A DNA stretch of 64,000 bases from Leptolyngbya sp. PCC 7375 (GCF_000316115.1 NZ_JH993797.1:7351961-7415960), one strand, 5' to 3'. Positions 41,569 to 51,532 are shown, counted from the stretch's first letter. Numbers and translations are program-made. Notes: generated by a model from the sequence alone, not told the origin.

Positions 41569-42702
41569 GTGAAAGCAAAATCTTCTTTTTCCTTAAAAGA
41601 CCAGCTCTTTAACTCAGATAAGGTTGAGTATTTAGCGACGTTGATGATTCAGGCATTTCCTAATTTTGCTCAAGAAAAATTTCATCAAGATGTTGTTAAA
41701 GCCTTTCCTAAGCTGGAATTAAAGGAGCGTATTGCCCACATTTCAACCTGCTTACATACTTATTTACCTGACGACTATGGGGAGTCGTTGGCAATTATCT
41801 TAAAGTCGCTGCCACCAGAGCTTGACCCTACTAAAACAGATGATGATTTTGGTGATTTTATTTTTGCGCCATTCTCTCTGTATGTTGCCCTCCATGGCTG
41901 TAGCTTAGAGTATTTAGACGTATCCCTGAGTGGTCTGAAGGAGATTACAAAACGGTTCTCGGCGGAATATGCTATCCGTTATTTTATTAATGCATTTCCT
42001 GATGAAACGCTTGGGTTTTTATCGGATTGTGCGGATGACGACAATTATCATGTGCGTCGCTGGGCCAGTGAAGGTACAAGGCCCAAGCTTCCTTGGGCGC
42101 AAAAGCTAACGATTGATTACAAAAAGCCTTTACCTATTTTGGAAAGCCTTTATGCAGATAAGACTCGCTATGTGACGCGCTCAGTGGCTAATCACCTGAA
42201 TGATATTAGTAAGGTCGATCCAAACTTGGTGATTGATCTTCTGAAAGGTTGGATAAAAAGCAAACGACAAACAGAGAAAGAGATATCTTTTATGACAAAA
42301 CATGCTCTGCGGACATTGACCAAACAGGGGCATAAAGAGGCCTTAAAGCTCGTCGGATTTGGCAGTCAACCAGATATTACTATTACCAATTTTTTTACCA
42401 GCACTCCCCAAGTGAAGGTTGGTGATGCATTTGAATTTTCGTTCGATATTCGTGCTAATAAGTCCCAAAAGCTTTTGGTTGATTATTTGATGTACTTTGC
42501 TAGTGATGGTAAAAAGAGATCCCAAAAAGTTTTTAAGATCAAGCAAGTTGACCTTAAAAAGGGCGAAATAGTTACCCTCAAAAAGAGACATCCTATGCGT
42601 TTGATGACAACAAGACGTTTAATGCTTGGTGGGCACCAAATTGTTTTACAGGTTAATGGTCAAGCCTTTGGGGCGCTGACATTTGAACTCATTGAGGCTT
42701 AA
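41569..42702 (+). CDS. AlkC-like DNA alkylation repair glycosylase with C-terminal Ig-like domain
   Basis: A 377-aa protein built of HEAT-like repeats. The start resembles AlkC (FSLKDQLFNSDKVEYLA) and HVRRWASEGTRPKLPWA is the AlkC signature near the middle; the tryptophan- and arginine-containing groove excises 3-methyladenine-type damage. Residues after about 280 form a beta domain (VGDAFEFSFDIRANKSQKLL), which fits the Ig-like domain of some AlkC enzymes. I prefer the GTG at 41569, which has AGGAG 11 bases upstream, over the TTG at 41527. Confidence 0.8.
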   Translation: MKAKSSFSLKDQLFNSDKVEYLATLMIQAFPNFAQEKFHQDVVKAFPKLELKERIAHISTCLHTYLPDDYGESLAIILKSLPPELDPTKTDDDFGDFIFAPFSLYVALHGCSLEYLDVSLSGLKEITKRFSAEYAIRYFINAFPDETLGFLSDCADDDNYHVRRWASEGTRPKLPWAQKLTIDYKKPLPILESLYADKTRYVTRSVANHLNDISKVDPNLVIDLLKGWIKSKRQTEKEISFMTKHALRTLTKQGHKEALKLVGFGSQPDITITNFFTSTPQVKVGDAFEFSFDIRANKSQKLLVDYLMYFASDGKKRSQKVFKIKQVDLKKGEIVTLKKRHPMRLMTTRRLMLGGHQIVLQVNGQAFGALTFELIEA

Positions 42703-42742
42703 ACTTTATCCACTTTGCATTAAATTTTCTAGTCCTTTGTGA

Positions 42743-43066
42743 TCAGTGCTTTTGAGACTCGGATAATCTACGAGGTTCATCGACAGATTCAAGACTAGTG
42801 CAGATTGTCTCTAGATTTATCACGCGCTCTTCCAATACTTTTACAGTTTGTGCTAAACGCATTTCTTCTTGCCGACGGTTTTCCGGTGCAAGCCACACTG
42901 CAGCTGTCGCTCCTCCTGCGCTGAGAATCACTAGTAATGGTAATATAATCCCACTGTTGGTAATAGCGACTAGGGGGATACATACACCCAACATGCCAAT
43001 GGCTAAACTCCACATAGCAGCTGTTGCTCGGACCTTAGGATTTTTCTCTGTCAATCTGCGCCCCAT
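42743..43066 (-). CDS. Small membrane protein with coiled-coil tail
   Basis: A 107-aa protein with two membrane helices (AAMWSLAIGMLGVCIPLVAI and GIILPLLVILSAGGATAAVW), then a charged helix (RRQEEMRLAQTVKVLEERV). Its function is unknown. It points towards the alkC-like gene and away from the ATPase gene. Confidence 0.6.
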   Translation of the reverse strand: MGRRLTEKNPKVRATAAMWSLAIGMLGVCIPLVAITNSGIILPLLVILSAGGATAAVWLAPENRRQEEMRLAQTVKVLEERVINLETICTSLESVDEPRRLSESQKH

Positions 43067-43215
43067 CTTATCCCTCTATAGAATCACTATGTTGTACAGT
43101 AGGTTAAGTGTTTATCTTAATTGCCCCTCTAAGTTTCGTGCTCAAGATGCTTTAAAGGTCATAAAATTTCACAAGAGATTAGAGCAAGAACATCCCTGCC
43201 ATTTGTTTAAAGCAG

Positions 43216-43950
43216 TTAAGAATTTGGCTCATCTAGCAAATGTTTAAGCATGACAGGATAGCGATTGAGGAAGTCTCTAGTGATTTTGAAGTGCTCAGTC
43301 TCTTCATAGGAGACTTCTGAAATTCCATTTTCATGTAGTAGCAGAATTTTACAATTCGGGTATGCCATCAGGATTGGTGAGTGGGTGGCAATAATGAACT
43401 GTGATTCTGCATTGACTAATTCGTTAATTATAGTGAGTGCAGCCATTTGACGGCTGGGCGAGAGGGCTGCTTCTGGCTCATCAAAAATATACAGGCCATT
43501 GCCTTTAAGCTTATTGGTTAAGGCCGAAAAGAAGGCTTCTCCATGGGATCTGGCGTGAAGAGACTTGCCGCCATAGCCGCCAAGGTAGCCGGTTTCATCC
43601 ATATAAGATGCAACATTGTAGAAGCTTTCTGCCCTCAAAAAATATCCATCTCGTGGGCGTCTAAAGCTTTTCTCGAGCTTAATGAATTTTGAGAGAGGAG
43701 AAAGATCATCAGCAGACTGGATTCTGACATTTTTGGTACCTCCCTCGGGGCCAAACCCCATGGCGATCGCAATCGCCTCTACCAATGTCGATTTTCCTGC
43801 ACCATTTTCGCCAACGAGAAATGTAACATCAGGATGAAACTCAAGGTTATCGATTGCGGCGATGGCTGGAATTGAAAAGGGATAGCTATCGGCGTCTTTA
43901 ACCTCGTCCCAGTCAATTTTAATTTTTTTGAGGTAAGGTCTTGGTTCCAT
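43216..43950 (-). CDS. AAA (ABC-like) ATPase
   Basis: A 244-aa ATPase of the AAA_21/SMC-like class: Walker A GENGAGKST (about 47-55), an ABC-signature-like SHGEAFFSAL, Walker B LYIFDEPEAALSP (about 153-165) and the H-loop ATHSPIL. No coiled coil or nuclease domain is attached. Its start overlaps the response regulator gene by 32 bases in another frame, so it may belong to that operon. Some such ATPases work with partner proteins in defence or DNA metabolism; none is adjacent here. Confidence 0.8.
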   Translation of the reverse strand: MEPRPYLKKIKIDWDEVKDADSYPFSIPAIAAIDNLEFHPDVTFLVGENGAGKSTLVEAIAIAMGFGPEGGTKNVRIQSADDLSPLSKFIKLEKSFRRPRDGYFLRAESFYNVASYMDETGYLGGYGGKSLHARSHGEAFFSALTNKLKGNGLYIFDEPEAALSPSRQMAALTIINELVNAESQFIIATHSPILMAYPNCKILLLHENGISEVSYEETEHFKITRDFLNRYPVMLKHLLDEPNS

Positions 43951-44605
43951 CGTTTATTTGCAAGTGTTTTTGTGCCCAGAGTGCGATCTGGGTGCGATCG
44001 CGAAATTCTAACTGGCTTAACATTCGACTAATATGGTTACGGATGGTGCCATGGCTCAAATGAAGGGTTTGGGCTATGTCTTTATTGGTTTTACCTTCTC
44101 CTAGAAGTTTAGCAATTTCTTGTTCACGCTCACTCAATGAGTGTTTAAATTGATGCTCATTACTTTGCTCTGGCTGTAGAGTGATGCTGGGATTCAGCTG
44201 GGCAAATACTTTAGGAGCAATGGTTGGCCCCAACTGACTGTACCCTTGGGCCAAAACACGCACAGCATCCGCCAGCTGGTTGGCGGGAGTACTTTTCAGT
44301 AGATAGCCTAAAGCACCATACTGCAAGGATTGCCAAATATACTCGTCTTCGTCGAAGGTGGACAATACTAAAATACGAATCCAGGGATAACGTTGGTGAA
44401 TGATGCGCGTTGCCTCGACACCATTACATAGGGGCATCCGCACATCCATCAAAATGACATCGGGCTGGTGTTGCTGAGTGAGACTAATGGCCAATTTCCC
44501 ATTTTCTGCCTGTCCGACCACTGTCAGATCTGATTCTAGAGATAACAACTCAGCTAAACCTTGTCGATAGCTTGTTTGGTCATCCACCAACAAGAGATTA
44601 ATCAT
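43919..44605 (-). CDS. NarL/LuxR-type response regulator
   Basis: A 228-aa regulator. The receiver domain has DD at 8-9, phospho-acceptor D54 in ILMDVRMP, T/S near 82 and K near 104 (YLLKST). The C-terminal LuxR-type helix-turn-helix reads LSEREQEIAKLLGEGKTNKD and continues with IAQTLHLSHGTIRNHI. It lies eight bases after the histidine kinase gene and is its natural partner. Phosphorylation should promote dimerisation and DNA binding. Confidence 0.9.
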   Translation of the reverse strand: MINLLLVDDQTSYRQGLAELLSLESDLTVVGQAENGKLAISLTQQHQPDVILMDVRMPLCNGVEATRIIHQRYPWIRILVLSTFDEDEYIWQSLQYGALGYLLKSTPANQLADAVRVLAQGYSQLGPTIAPKVFAQLNPSITLQPEQSNEHQFKHSLSEREQEIAKLLGEGKTNKDIAQTLHLSHGTIRNHISRMLSQLEFRDRTQIALWAQKHLQINDGTKTLPQKN

Positions 44606-44613
44606 GGTTGAAA

Positions 44614-45792
44614 TCAGGCTGCTGTAGTCAGCGGAATAGTAATGAGCAATGTAGTCCCCTGCTGGGGACTACTATCCATGATAAATTGTCCACCTAAAAG
44701 TTGCGATCGCTCCTTAATTCCCTGTAACCCATATCCTGAGGATCGAGCACCGATGTCAAAACCACACCCGTTATCATGCAGGGTGACGACAAGCTGATGG
44801 TCGACTGTCAGCATCGAAAGATGAGTCTGAGTCGCATAGGCGTGCTTTTGGACATTGATTAACCCCTCCTTAGCCATTAGATAAAGCTGGTAGCTGAGCT
44901 GCTGAGGTAGCGGGGGTAGTTTAATGTCTAGGTTGATGGTAAATGACGAACGTAGCTGCTCCGCCAATGTGTGGAGGGCCGTATTGAGCTCAAAGTTAGA
45001 CTCGCGCATTGTCTGTAACGACTGACGCACCTCCGTCAAACACTGAACTGTAAGCTGTTGGGCAGTTTCCAATGTTTGTTGCAACTTAGTACTATTGTTA
45101 GCCGCTTGGCTGTATCGTTGGGCAAGGGCTAACTGTACATCCAAAGTGGTGAGGGAATGTCCTAAAGAGTCATGGATATCCCGAGCAATACGGGAGCGTT
45201 CCAATTGAGTTGCTAGTGACTCAACCTCTTGGGTTAAGATTTGCGCTCGATATCGGTTCCGTTGCTCTGATGCGAACAAGAAACCCATTGTCACGACGAA
45301 TACAGCAACTGTGATGGCTGTTGTTAGATTGTTAATCAAAATCCTTTGGGGATTCAAATAAAAGTCCAGACCGCGCAATTGGACTTCTTCAATTGCGGTG
45401 GGTAGGCCCCAAATAAATTGCATGATCCGTATGCTTGTGGTTGCAACTGTAGCAATGATTGCATCACTTATCGGCAACAACAAACAGGCTTTAATAATGA
45501 ATAACTCAAACAAACTTGAAAATGAAATCCGAGAAAACTGCGCAATAATCAGTAGAGTCATCTCTAGGGCGACATAAAGACGACGCTGCCGCAGAGTAGC
45601 TTGGTTAGGAAACCGCAGACTCATGGCAGCAACCATGCCAACAAACAGGGCCGGCTGCCAAGGTTGCCCAAAACGTGGGTCAATCTGAGCGCTCATCACA
45701 TTGTCTATGACACATTGGATGAGAATGACCCACTCCACCCAGCGCATAATTTTTCGCACTGTTGGTGAGATGGGAACGGCTGTATGCGACAT
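44614..45792 (-). CDS. DesK/NarX-type sensor histidine kinase
   Basis: A 392-aa membrane kinase. The first 175 residues contain several hydrophobic helices. HisKA_3 dimerisation domain: ERSRIARDIHDSLGHSL with phospho-acceptor H207. The ATP-binding part has QKHAYATQ (N-box-like), HDNGCGFD and GYGLQGIKERSQLLGG. The sensor is probably membrane-embedded, as in DesK, which reads membrane state. It forms an operon with the response regulator downstream. Confidence 0.88.
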   Translation of the reverse strand: MSHTAVPISPTVRKIMRWVEWVILIQCVIDNVMSAQIDPRFGQPWQPALFVGMVAAMSLRFPNQATLRQRRLYVALEMTLLIIAQFSRISFSSLFELFIIKACLLLPISDAIIATVATTSIRIMQFIWGLPTAIEEVQLRGLDFYLNPQRILINNLTTAITVAVFVVTMGFLFASEQRNRYRAQILTQEVESLATQLERSRIARDIHDSLGHSLTTLDVQLALAQRYSQAANNSTKLQQTLETAQQLTVQCLTEVRQSLQTMRESNFELNTALHTLAEQLRSSFTINLDIKLPPLPQQLSYQLYLMAKEGLINVQKHAYATQTHLSMLTVDHQLVVTLHDNGCGFDIGARSSGYGLQGIKERSQLLGGQFIMDSSPQQGTTLLITIPLTTAA

Positions 45793-45999
45793 ATCTCTGT
45801 GCTCTTTAGCTATGTTTATAGGACTGATCTTGCCCTGAAGGCTGATTCTGATTTGATTGTGCCTGATAATGGGTTTAATTGAGGCAAAATTCCCAAAGGG
45901 ATGACAGATGTCATGGTGATGGATGACGGGTGTGACTTCGCAGGTTAGGAGAAATCAACCTACCGTAAAAACATCAAAGTCACCTTCGGAGTCAACGGT

Positions 46000-46536
46000 A
46001 TGACAATCTCACGAAAAGTATCATTGCTGGCAGGTTTTACGATTATACTCGGTGGTGTCTTAGGGCTTGCTGACAAGGTAGTGGCCGCACCCGCTGACAT
46101 TTTCACCCCCGTACTTTCGAATATTCGTCAACAACTTCCTTCAGGGGCAACGTTACGCTTACCTGCCTATTTCCCTAATTCTTCAATTAATCTCTACCCT
46201 TTTTTTGAATCTGATGATAATGGCTTTCGAGTCAATGTATCAGCTGACCCTAATTGTCGGGCATCTGCTTGCGCGTTGGGATCCATCGGGGTGCTGACTG
46301 AAACAGAGTCTTGGCCCCCACCGGCAGATACGGTGTCACCCATAGCCATTACCTCTGAGCTGGATGGTTATCATTTGACCTGGGGCCAAGGGTTTTTCAA
46401 AACTCACAATATTCTTTGGCGGCAAGATGGGCAAATTTATGGTGTCGGTGCCTTAGATTCTGCGATCGATACCGCAGAATTGGTTGCGATCGCAGAATCC
46501 ATGATTCGTGAGCAACCCATTACCAGTTCCAGGTAA
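46000..46536 (+). CDS. Secreted protein of unknown function
   Basis: A 178-aa protein with a signal peptide (VSLLAGFTIILGGVLGLADKV ending AA-PAD). The mature part has DPNCRASACALGSIG, perhaps with a disulphide, and a beta-rich pattern. It is transcribed divergently from the two-component genes. The family is not recognised. Confidence 0.65.
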   Translation: MTISRKVSLLAGFTIILGGVLGLADKVVAAPADIFTPVLSNIRQQLPSGATLRLPAYFPNSSINLYPFFESDDNGFRVNVSADPNCRASACALGSIGVLTETESWPPPADTVSPIAITSELDGYHLTWGQGFFKTHNILWRQDGQIYGVGALDSAIDTAELVAIAESMIREQPITSSR

Positions 46537-46749
46537 GTGGCGTATACGTGACGATGCTTGTGCCGGCTGTGGCTCAGTAAAAAGTGAAGCAAAAAAGGGG
46601 GGCAGGTCACAACGTCTGCCCCGTTTCATTCGAAAATTGATAATAGAGACTGGCAACCCAACCTGAATTTTTTTTCAGCTTAAATTCAGGCGATGGACTA
46701 AATGGATAGCGATACTGAGAATCATCCATCCATCGACGGCAATCAAACC

Positions 46750-47606
46750 ATGAAACCTCCACCCAGTTCACCTAGAGTTGTGATTGTTGGCGCTGGCTTC
46801 GGCGGTATGCAAACGGCTCAGTCTCTTACTAAAAGCGGGGCAGATGTCCTGCTGATTGACCGCAACAATTACAACACATTTGTGCCGTTGCTCTATCAAG
46901 TGGCAGCTGCACAAATTGAACCTGAAAGCATTGCCTATCCTCTACGGACAGTGCTGCGTCGTGCCACCAAAACCCAGTTCATGATGGCAGATGTAAAGCA
47001 GGTTGATTTTGACCATCAGCTGATTGAAACCGACAGCGCGGTTATTCCCTACGACTATCTAGTATTAGCCACAGGCAGCCAGACTCAGTTTCTGGGTGTA
47101 CCAGGTGCTACAGATTATGCGTTTCCCCTGAGAACCTTAGATCAGGCTATAGCACTTCGAAACCATATTCTGCAACGATTTGAGCAGGCTGTAAGAGAGC
47201 CTGATTTTGGACGCCGACAGCAGTTGCTGACCTTTGTCATTGTCGGTGGTGGCCCCACAGGTGTGGAGATGGCAGGAACGCTGGTTGAACTTAGACATTC
47301 TCTTCGCCGTGACTATCCCGATCTCGACTGGCAGGCCATGCAGGACGATTAGCTATAATTGGTGGTTATGCAGGCGTTGGCAAAATTGGTCCCCTGTTAC
47401 TCACGGGATTTTTGCCCTGGCTGATGTGGCTCACGGTTCACTTAGTGTATCTGCCGGGTTTTCGCAATCGGCTGATTGTGCTATTGAACTGGTTGCATGG
47501 CTATGGACGAGGTGATCGGGCGATTCGGCTTATTTTGTCACCAAAACCGTCTGTTGCACAATCTCTGATGTCGACAACAAACCATTCTTTGATGCTGAAG
47601 TCTTAG
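46750..47606 (+). pseudogene. Type II NADH dehydrogenase (NDH-2) gene with internal deletion
   Basis: The N-terminal half is clear: VVIVGAGFGGMQTAQSL (FAD site), LYQVAAAQIEPESIAYPLR, YDYLVLATGSQTQFLG, and FVIVGGGPTGVEMAGTL (NADH site). It stops after YPDLDWQAMQDD at 47352. In another frame from about 47345 the usual C-terminus resumes: LAIIGGYAGVGKIGPLLLTG and FLPWLMWLTVHLVYLPGFRN to 47606. About 150 central residues are missing and the frame is broken. NDH-2 passes electrons from NADH to quinone; this copy should be non-functional. Confidence 0.82.
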
Positions 47607-47695
47607 GGCGTGCGGAGGTACGTCTCTACGAAGACTATTATGGTCCTGATGCAATTTTTGTTTTTTATCATCAATTTAGGAGAAACTTCCCATGA
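47575..47695 (+). pseudogene. Short coding relic after the NDH-2 remnant
   Basis: In a third frame NKPFFDAEVLGRAEVRLYED continues to YYGPDAIFVFYHQF and a stop. It has no start and probably belongs to a gene lost in the same decay. The identity is not known. Confidence 0.3.
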
Positions 47696-48120
47696 TTGCT
47701 CAAAAGTATACGCCGCTAATTGCTCGAACTGCGATCGCAATTATCTTTCTCAACAGTGGCATTGGCAAACTCTCTAATTTTGGCGTCACTGTAGAACAAA
47801 TTGCTGGTGCTGGTTTACCTCTGGCGGGCTTAGTAACAGTTTGTACCATTGCCTTTCAGCTACTGGGTGGAGTTGCCCTAATTTTAGGGTACAAAGCCCG
47901 CATTGGTTCAGGGCTGTTGTTAGCATTTTTGATACCTGCAACGCTGGTGTTCCACAACCCTATTGCCGACCCCACCCAGATGACTCAATTTCTCAAAAAT
48001 CTAGCTATTATAGGTGGGCTGCTCATGGTCGTTGCCTATGGGTCTGGTCCCATGAGTCTAGACAACCGTTTAGCGACTGCTCCTGCCGCTGCTCCCTATC
48101 CCGAGGACTCGTTACAATGA
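47692..48120 (+). CDS. DoxX family membrane protein
   Basis: A 142-aa protein with four membrane helices. The opening ARTAIAIIFLNSGIGKL and the later AFQLLGGVALILGYKARIGS and LVFHNPIADPTQMTQFLKN are typical of DoxX/DUF417-like proteins that are linked to redox or quinone handling. An AGGAG lies ten bases before the ATG. Its stop overlaps the histidine kinase start (ATGATG). Confidence 0.82.
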   Translation: MIAQKYTPLIARTAIAIIFLNSGIGKLSNFGVTVEQIAGAGLPLAGLVTVCTIAFQLLGGVALILGYKARIGSGLLLAFLIPATLVFHNPIADPTQMTQFLKNLAIIGGLLMVVAYGSGPMSLDNRLATAPAAAPYPEDSLQ

Positions 48121-49589
48121 TGCGAATCCCGGACTGGTTTATGCATTTTCGCAATCTTCGCACCCGTCTCTTAGTTTGGTACTTTTTTCTCGCTGTCTCC
48201 ACCACGGGCATGGCGGTTTGGGTGACTCGCCATATCTACTGTAACCGACTCTATGATCAGGCAGAAGCCGCTTTAGCAGAAGAGGTAGAGCGGTTCCAAC
48301 GGACAGCGGACCCCTGGACTAGCCACCAACTGACTAGCGTAGAGACAGCGGCTTTATTTGACCAGGTGTTAACGAATTATATCCCCGTTGACAACGAATT
48401 TATTCTGACGTTTGTGAACGGTGAGTTTTATCAGTCAAGCCACCCAGTCCCTGAGTGGCTGCAGCATAATTCTGACATTATGAGCCAATGGGCTAACCTA
48501 AAAACATCTGAGACTCATTTCTTACAAGACAGTGGTCAAACTATCTTTTACATGGCGGAGCCATTATTGGTTGGGGATGAGATCAAAGGTGTTTTTGTTG
48601 CGATTGAAGATAAAACGGTTGCTTACCAGTCCGGGACGGGGGCCATTGGTTTAGTCCTGAATGTATCAGTGGGGGTATTAGGGCTCTTTTTTGTTGTTGC
48701 CTGGATCACAGCAGGACGTTTGCTGAAACCACTGCGGCTGATGAATCAAACGGCTCGCCAAATTACTGAGTCTGACATGACCCAGCGCATACCGATTCAG
48801 GGTACCGATGAAATCACAGCGGTGACGGTGACGTTTAATGAAATGCTAGATCGGCTGGAAGCGGCATTTGACGGTCAGCAAGAGTTCCTGAAAGATGTCA
48901 GCCATGAATTACGTACACCCATTACCGTTATTCAAGGACAGCTTGAAACCCTTACCTACAGACCTGAAAAACAGCCAGAAACCATTGCCCTCATTACCAA
49001 TGAACTACAGCAAATGAATCGTTTAGTCAATGATTTGCTGTTGCTCACCAAGGCTGAACATCCTGACTTTTTGATGCTTAAACCCGAAGATTTGGACTGG
49101 CTAACAGAGGAACTTTATCTTAAGGCGCGTTCGTTCACACCAGATCGAGACTGGCGGCTAGAAGCCAAAGGACTATACCCGGCTACCATGGATCGACAGC
49201 GATTCTCTCAGGCAGTGATGAATCTGGTGCAAAATGCGGTACGCCACACCCAGTCAGGGGATACCATTGCCCTGGGGTCTGCTGTTACCGATGATACGTT
49301 GCGGTTTTGGGTGCGGGACACAGGTGAGGGCATCGCAGCGGCAGACCAGGCTAAAATATTTGAACGGTTTACACGGGCAACTAACAACAACCGCCAGTTT
49401 GAAGGAGCCGGGTTAGGTCTGTCGATTGTAAATGCGATCGCACAGGCCCATGGTGGACGGGTAGAACTCTCCAGTAAGCCAGGTGAGGGGGCAACCTTTA
49501 CCCTGATTTTTCCTTTAGAACCCTTAGCCAATGGGTTGGACCTTCATGAATCGCATCCTAATTGCCGAAGACAACCCACATATCGTTGA
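48117..49589 (+). CDS. Sensor histidine kinase (HAMP-HisKA-HATPase)
   Basis: A 490-aa kinase from ATG 48117, which overlaps the doxX-like stop. Two membrane helices (about 18-38 and 175-198) bracket a 135-residue outer sensor domain. HAMP follows (198-250), then HisKA with FLKDVSHELRTPITVI (H263), the N-box NLVQNAVRHTQ, DTGEGI and GAGLGLSIV. It partners the OmpR-type regulator whose gene overlaps its 3' end by 44 bases. Confidence 0.9.
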   Translation: MMRIPDWFMHFRNLRTRLLVWYFFLAVSTTGMAVWVTRHIYCNRLYDQAEAALAEEVERFQRTADPWTSHQLTSVETAALFDQVLTNYIPVDNEFILTFVNGEFYQSSHPVPEWLQHNSDIMSQWANLKTSETHFLQDSGQTIFYMAEPLLVGDEIKGVFVAIEDKTVAYQSGTGAIGLVLNVSVGVLGLFFVVAWITAGRLLKPLRLMNQTARQITESDMTQRIPIQGTDEITAVTVTFNEMLDRLEAAFDGQQEFLKDVSHELRTPITVIQGQLETLTYRPEKQPETIALITNELQQMNRLVNDLLLLTKAEHPDFLMLKPEDLDWLTEELYLKARSFTPDRDWRLEAKGLYPATMDRQRFSQAVMNLVQNAVRHTQSGDTIALGSAVTDDTLRFWVRDTGEGIAAADQAKIFERFTRATNNNRQFEGAGLGLSIVNAIAQAHGGRVELSSKPGEGATFTLIFPLEPLANGLDLHESHPNCRRQPTYR

Positions 49590-50262
49590 CTTCCTTAGAG
49601 CCGGTCTTAAAGCCCATGGGTTTAGCATTTTTGTGGTTGAAGATGGTCGTCAAGTTGCTCAGCTAGCCCACAGCCACGATTTTGACCTGTTAATTTTAGA
49701 CCTGGGTCTGCCGGGTAAAGATGGCCTGGCGATTTTAAGAGAAATTCGAGGTCAGGGTGAACTGTTGCCGATTATTGTGCTTACCGCTCGTGATGGTGTA
49801 GACGATACGGTCATGGCCCTGGAGGGGGGAGCCAATGACTACATTACTAAGCCGTTTCGCTTTGAAGAATTGTTGGCTCGGATTAAGGTGCAACTGCGCG
49901 ATCGCAACAATAATCGCCAGCTCCCATCCGAAACATTGCTACGAGTCGGTGACTTATCGTTAGATTTGCTAACGCGCCAGGCTTACGTAGGCGATCGCAT
50001 TGTTGAGCTATCGGCCCGTGAGTTTGTTTTGGCAGAAGTCTTACTCAGGCACCCAATGCAGGTGATGAGCAAAGAACAGTTGTTAAATCGCGTCTGGGGG
50101 TATGACTATGATCCAGGCTCTAACATTATTGAAGTGTACATTCGACACCTGCGCAAAAAGTTTGGCAGCGACTACATTGAAACAGTACGGGGCATGGGCT
50201 ATCGCCTTAAAAGTCACCCCATGCGGTCTGGGGCTAGCACTAGTAACACCAATAGAGATTGA
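49546..50262 (+). CDS. OmpR-type response regulator
   Basis: A 238-aa protein. Receiver: acidic pair E8-D9, phospho-acceptor D52 (LLILDLGLPGKDG), LTAR and K near 102 (YITKPF). A winged-helix DNA-binding domain follows (LSAREFVLAEVLLRHPMQV, then VWGYDYDPGSNIIEVYIRHL and RGMGYRL). The start MNRILIAED lies inside the end of the kinase gene. The operon doxX-kinase-regulator suggests sensing of redox or membrane state. Confidence 0.92.
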   Translation: MNRILIAEDNPHIVDFLRAGLKAHGFSIFVVEDGRQVAQLAHSHDFDLLILDLGLPGKDGLAILREIRGQGELLPIIVLTARDGVDDTVMALEGGANDYITKPFRFEELLARIKVQLRDRNNNRQLPSETLLRVGDLSLDLLTRQAYVGDRIVELSAREFVLAEVLLRHPMQVMSKEQLLNRVWGYDYDPGSNIIEVYIRHLRKKFGSDYIETVRGMGYRLKSHPMRSGASTSNTNRD

Positions 50263-50289
50263 ATGCTCTCGATTTGGGGAGACCAAACC

Positions 50290-50315
50290 CAAAGCCCCGA
50301 AAATTGGGGGCTTTG
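50290..50315 (+). terminator. Hairpin terminator after the response regulator
   Basis: CAAAGCCCC and GGGGCTTTG pair around an eight-base A/T-rich loop between convergent genes, so it can serve both strands. Confidence 0.65.
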
Positions 50316-50380
50316 GAGCAAACTTGCAGAATTTAAACAGCTAGCTTGCATTGTATAAAGGATTGAACTGACCTACTTAC

Positions 50381-51466
50381 TTACCCATTGCCCTTACTCT
50401 TTTTAAATTGTCGTATGGTTTGAGTGCGCGATTTCCAACGAGCTTTGCTGTTTTGCTGAGCTTGTTGGTGTTGTCGACGGTGTAAATAGGCCTGTTCTTT
50501 TTGCAGCTTGTGATAGTTTCTCAGGCGTTTCTTAGATAAGTCTCCTGAGGCTAAAGCCGCTTGGATGGCACAACCCGGCTCTGACTGATGTTGACAATCG
50601 CGGAACCGACATTGCTGAGCCAGGGCTTCGACATCAGCAAAGGTTTCATCCACACGATTATCCAGACTCTCCTCAGCCAGCCATAGCTGTAACTCACGCA
50701 TACCCGGAGTATCAATTAAGAGAGCTCCGGTGGGCAAGCGCAGCATAGTCCGAGAGGTGGTGGTATGACGACCCTTACTATCGTCTGCACGTATTGCTTG
50801 AGTCGCCTGTAGGTTACTCCCCATCAGCTGATTGGTCAGGGTAGATTTGCCCACACCAGACGAACCGAGGAGAGCCAGGGTCTGCCCTACTTTAAGGTAA
50901 GGCTTTAATGCCTCCAGATTATTGTGTTGTAACGCGCTCAGGGTAATAATTGGCACGCCAAACGCGATGTCTTCCACAAGCCGACGCTTGTGGTCCAGGT
51001 TCTCACAAATATCGGCCTTATTTAGCACAATTACGGGACTAGCCCCACTCTCCCAAGCCATCACCAAATAGCGTTCAATGCGACGCAGGTTAAAGTCCAA
51101 GTCTAGACCACTGACCAGCAAAAGAGTGTCTACGTTAGCGGCAACAACCTGGACATCGGTACGGTTACCGGCTGCTTGACGAAGAAATTGGCTTTTGCGA
51201 GGTAGTACAGCCTCGATTAACGCTGGATCTGTTGGACTCTGGGGTTGAAGTACAACCCAATCGCCCACAGCTGGAAAGTCTGATGAGCTTTGAATCTGGT
51301 GTCTAAATCTGCCAGTCAGAGTAGCTGTTGTATCACCTTGTTCAGTATAGAGATGGTACTGACTGCGATGAACCACAGCGACACGTCCTACGCGATACCC
51401 TTGTTCCACGTAGGGTGTAAAGCTGCAAGCGAAGGTATCGCTCCAGCCTAAATTAACTAAAGTCAT
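50381..51466 (-). CDS. rsgA: Ribosome small-subunit GTPase RsgA
   Basis: A 361-aa circularly permuted GTPase that helps mature the 30S subunit. An OB-fold N-terminus is followed by G4 VLNKADI, G5-like ITLSAL, then G1 GSSGVGKST, G2 region with GRHTTT and G3 DTPGMRE, the permuted order G4-G1-G3. A zinc site C-x5-C-x-H-x5-C (CRFRDCQHQSEPGC) follows, and a basic C-terminal tail. It is a conserved housekeeping gene. Confidence 0.93.
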   Translation of the reverse strand: MTLVNLGWSDTFACSFTPYVEQGYRVGRVAVVHRSQYHLYTEQGDTTATLTGRFRHQIQSSSDFPAVGDWVVLQPQSPTDPALIEAVLPRKSQFLRQAAGNRTDVQVVAANVDTLLLVSGLDLDFNLRRIERYLVMAWESGASPVIVLNKADICENLDHKRRLVEDIAFGVPIITLSALQHNNLEALKPYLKVGQTLALLGSSGVGKSTLTNQLMGSNLQATQAIRADDSKGRHTTTSRTMLRLPTGALLIDTPGMRELQLWLAEESLDNRVDETFADVEALAQQCRFRDCQHQSEPGCAIQAALASGDLSKKRLRNYHKLQKEQAYLHRRQHQQAQQNSKARWKSRTQTIRQFKKSKGNG

Positions 51467-51532
51467 GATAGGAAAAAATCCTCTAGGTCAAATGAGTCTG
51501 AGACCTACAGGGCATCTGCCCATAGGCCATAA

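Noticed and set aside
43091..43247. Plus-strand frame ending KAVKNLAHLANV between the ATPase and membrane genes
   Set aside because: It has no family, overlaps the end of the ATPase gene on the other strand and has no ribosome-binding site. It might be a small peptide but cannot be supported.
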